DNA from: Daphnia pulex
Taxonomy: Eukaryota; Arthropoda; Branchiopoda; Diplostraca; Daphniidae
Length of the DNA: 64,000 bases
Direction: 5' to 3'
Assembly (NCBI RefSeq): GCF_021134715.1
Contig: NC_060020.1
Location: forward strand, 2,914,001-2,978,000
The number at the start of each line of letters is the position of its first letter. The stretch's first letter is position 1. Below, one piece after another: positions 63,001 through 64,000 of the stretch. Below the pieces are notes generated by a model. That model was not told the DNA's origin. It ran no database searches and saw only the letters and a list, made by a program, of their open reading frames with translations. The translations under genes and the position numbers were made by a program.

Positions 63001-64000
63001 GACTGGCGTCGTCCCACACGTCGTCCCATATATACCCGTTTCTCTCTCTCTGTACATTATTTCTCTTTTTTTGTTATCCAACTTTTATATTCTTCTCTCT
63101 TGTCCCTTTTTATATTTTTATTTTTTCTCCTTATAAACGCCAGGAGCTGCTCCCACATAGAACTCGCGTGTCTGTATAGAATGGGAGAGAAAAAACTATA
63201 GTACTGTACTCCTTCTTCTTCTTCTTCTCTATATACTTTCATTTTCTTCGTCTTCTATATATCCAGTCTTCACTCCCCGTTTCCAATTGAATTGCTTCCT
63301 CTCTTCTTGCCAGCAGAGTACACTCCGTCTTGTTTCGTGATTCTTTTTTCCCTTTTTTATTTTCTCTTATTATTCTTTTGCTTTATATGCCCTCCCGCCC
63401 GACAAGACTTTTATTTGTTTGTTTTTGTCTCGAATCCCTTTTCCATCATCGTTCTCATCTTCTCTTCCTTCCGGCTTCCGGTGGAAAACAAAAAACCCAG
63501 AAATCGCTGCCGCATTTCTTCTTCTCGCCACACCGCAGGATGTTACACTTCCCGTTCAAACTGTTGGCCAAGAAGAATGATTTCGCACACACATATATAT
63601 GAGCAAAACTTCTTTTAAAGATGTTTGTTTATTTTTTTTGATGGTCAGAAAACACAAATATAAATATTTTATGGATCTATATTATAGACTTTTGCTGCCG
63701 GGCTTATTCGTGTAACGTGGGCGGAGAGATTGGACCCGGGGAAACAACTCCATTTAATAAATGGAGGAAGCGTGTCTGTCCGGCAGCTCCATGTTCTCTA
63801 GCTCTCTCGTCCAACCGCCTCGGAGAACATGAAAACGCGCAGATTGAACGACATGATACACATGAACAGCAGGAAAGCAAAAAGGATACATAATACACAA
63901 GGCGGAAGCGCCGGTCCATCTGCTAGAGTAGACCGCCTATGATACAGCCTAATAGATCCGGACACATTTATAGACGAGGTTATAACCAATCGAATATGCC
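60014..64000. other. Region upstream of CDKL1, no gene recognised
   Basis: About 4 kb of low-complexity, TATA- and pyrimidine-rich DNA. CRE palindromes TGACGTCA lie at 61920-61927 and 62571-62578, the latter 21 bases after a CCAAT (GCCAAT). A minus-strand segment at 63919-63800 follows a good acceptor (CTAGCAG) and encodes a hydrophobic stretch in two frames (for example VLCILFAFLLFMCIMSF), but no family can be named. Confidence 0.45.

Overview
This window is arthropod nuclear DNA, most likely from a cladoceran crustacean of the Daphnia type. The evidence is intron-rich genes with many 60-100 bp introns, orthologues with arthropod character (Appl, par-1), A/T homopolymers and dinucleotide microsatellites, and degenerate copies of a Tyr/Thr-repeat ('YYTT') secreted protein of a kind I associate with Daphnia. 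The genus is inference; no species call is possible. No operons, CRISPR arrays, tRNA genes, rRNA genes or intact transposons were recognised.

Layout. 1-1155 (-): the 5' part of argininosuccinate synthase, running off the left edge. 2083-7490 (+): a Cep164-like centriole appendage protein with an N-terminal WW domain. 12095-22722 (+): par-1/MARK kinase in 17 coding exons (kinase, UBA, KA1). 24532-25351 (-): EFCAB2/DRC8, an axonemal dynein regulatory complex subunit. 26051-28161 (+): a complete four-exon UDP-glycosyltransferase with a TATA/Inr promoter. 28.2-36.6 kb is accessory or decayed DNA: a probable FLYWCH zinc-finger remnant, two tandem YYTT pseudogenes that keep their promoters, a three-copy tandem repeat, and a 3' fragment of leukotriene A4 hydrolase. 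38021-47092 (-): Appl, the amyloid precursor protein orthologue, complete from signal peptide to YENPTY tail. 53924-58326 (-): a CDKL1-type kinase, possibly with an extra 5' exon at 59808-60013. 47.1-53.4 kb and 60-64 kb hold no gene I can support.

The intact genes do not form one pathway, but three (Cep164, EFCAB2/DRC8, CDKL1) belong to centriole/cilium biology. Two of these have strong RFX X-box motifs upstream of, or within the 5' region of, the gene.

The most notable signals are (1) a 158-codon open, Gln/His-rich extension in frame after the CDKL1 UGA stop, (2) the UGA-CUA leaky stop context of par-1 followed by a short acidic extension, and (3) the RFX X-boxes. Exon borders were read by eye from splice sites, phase continuity and protein-family similarity, and no alignment was run.
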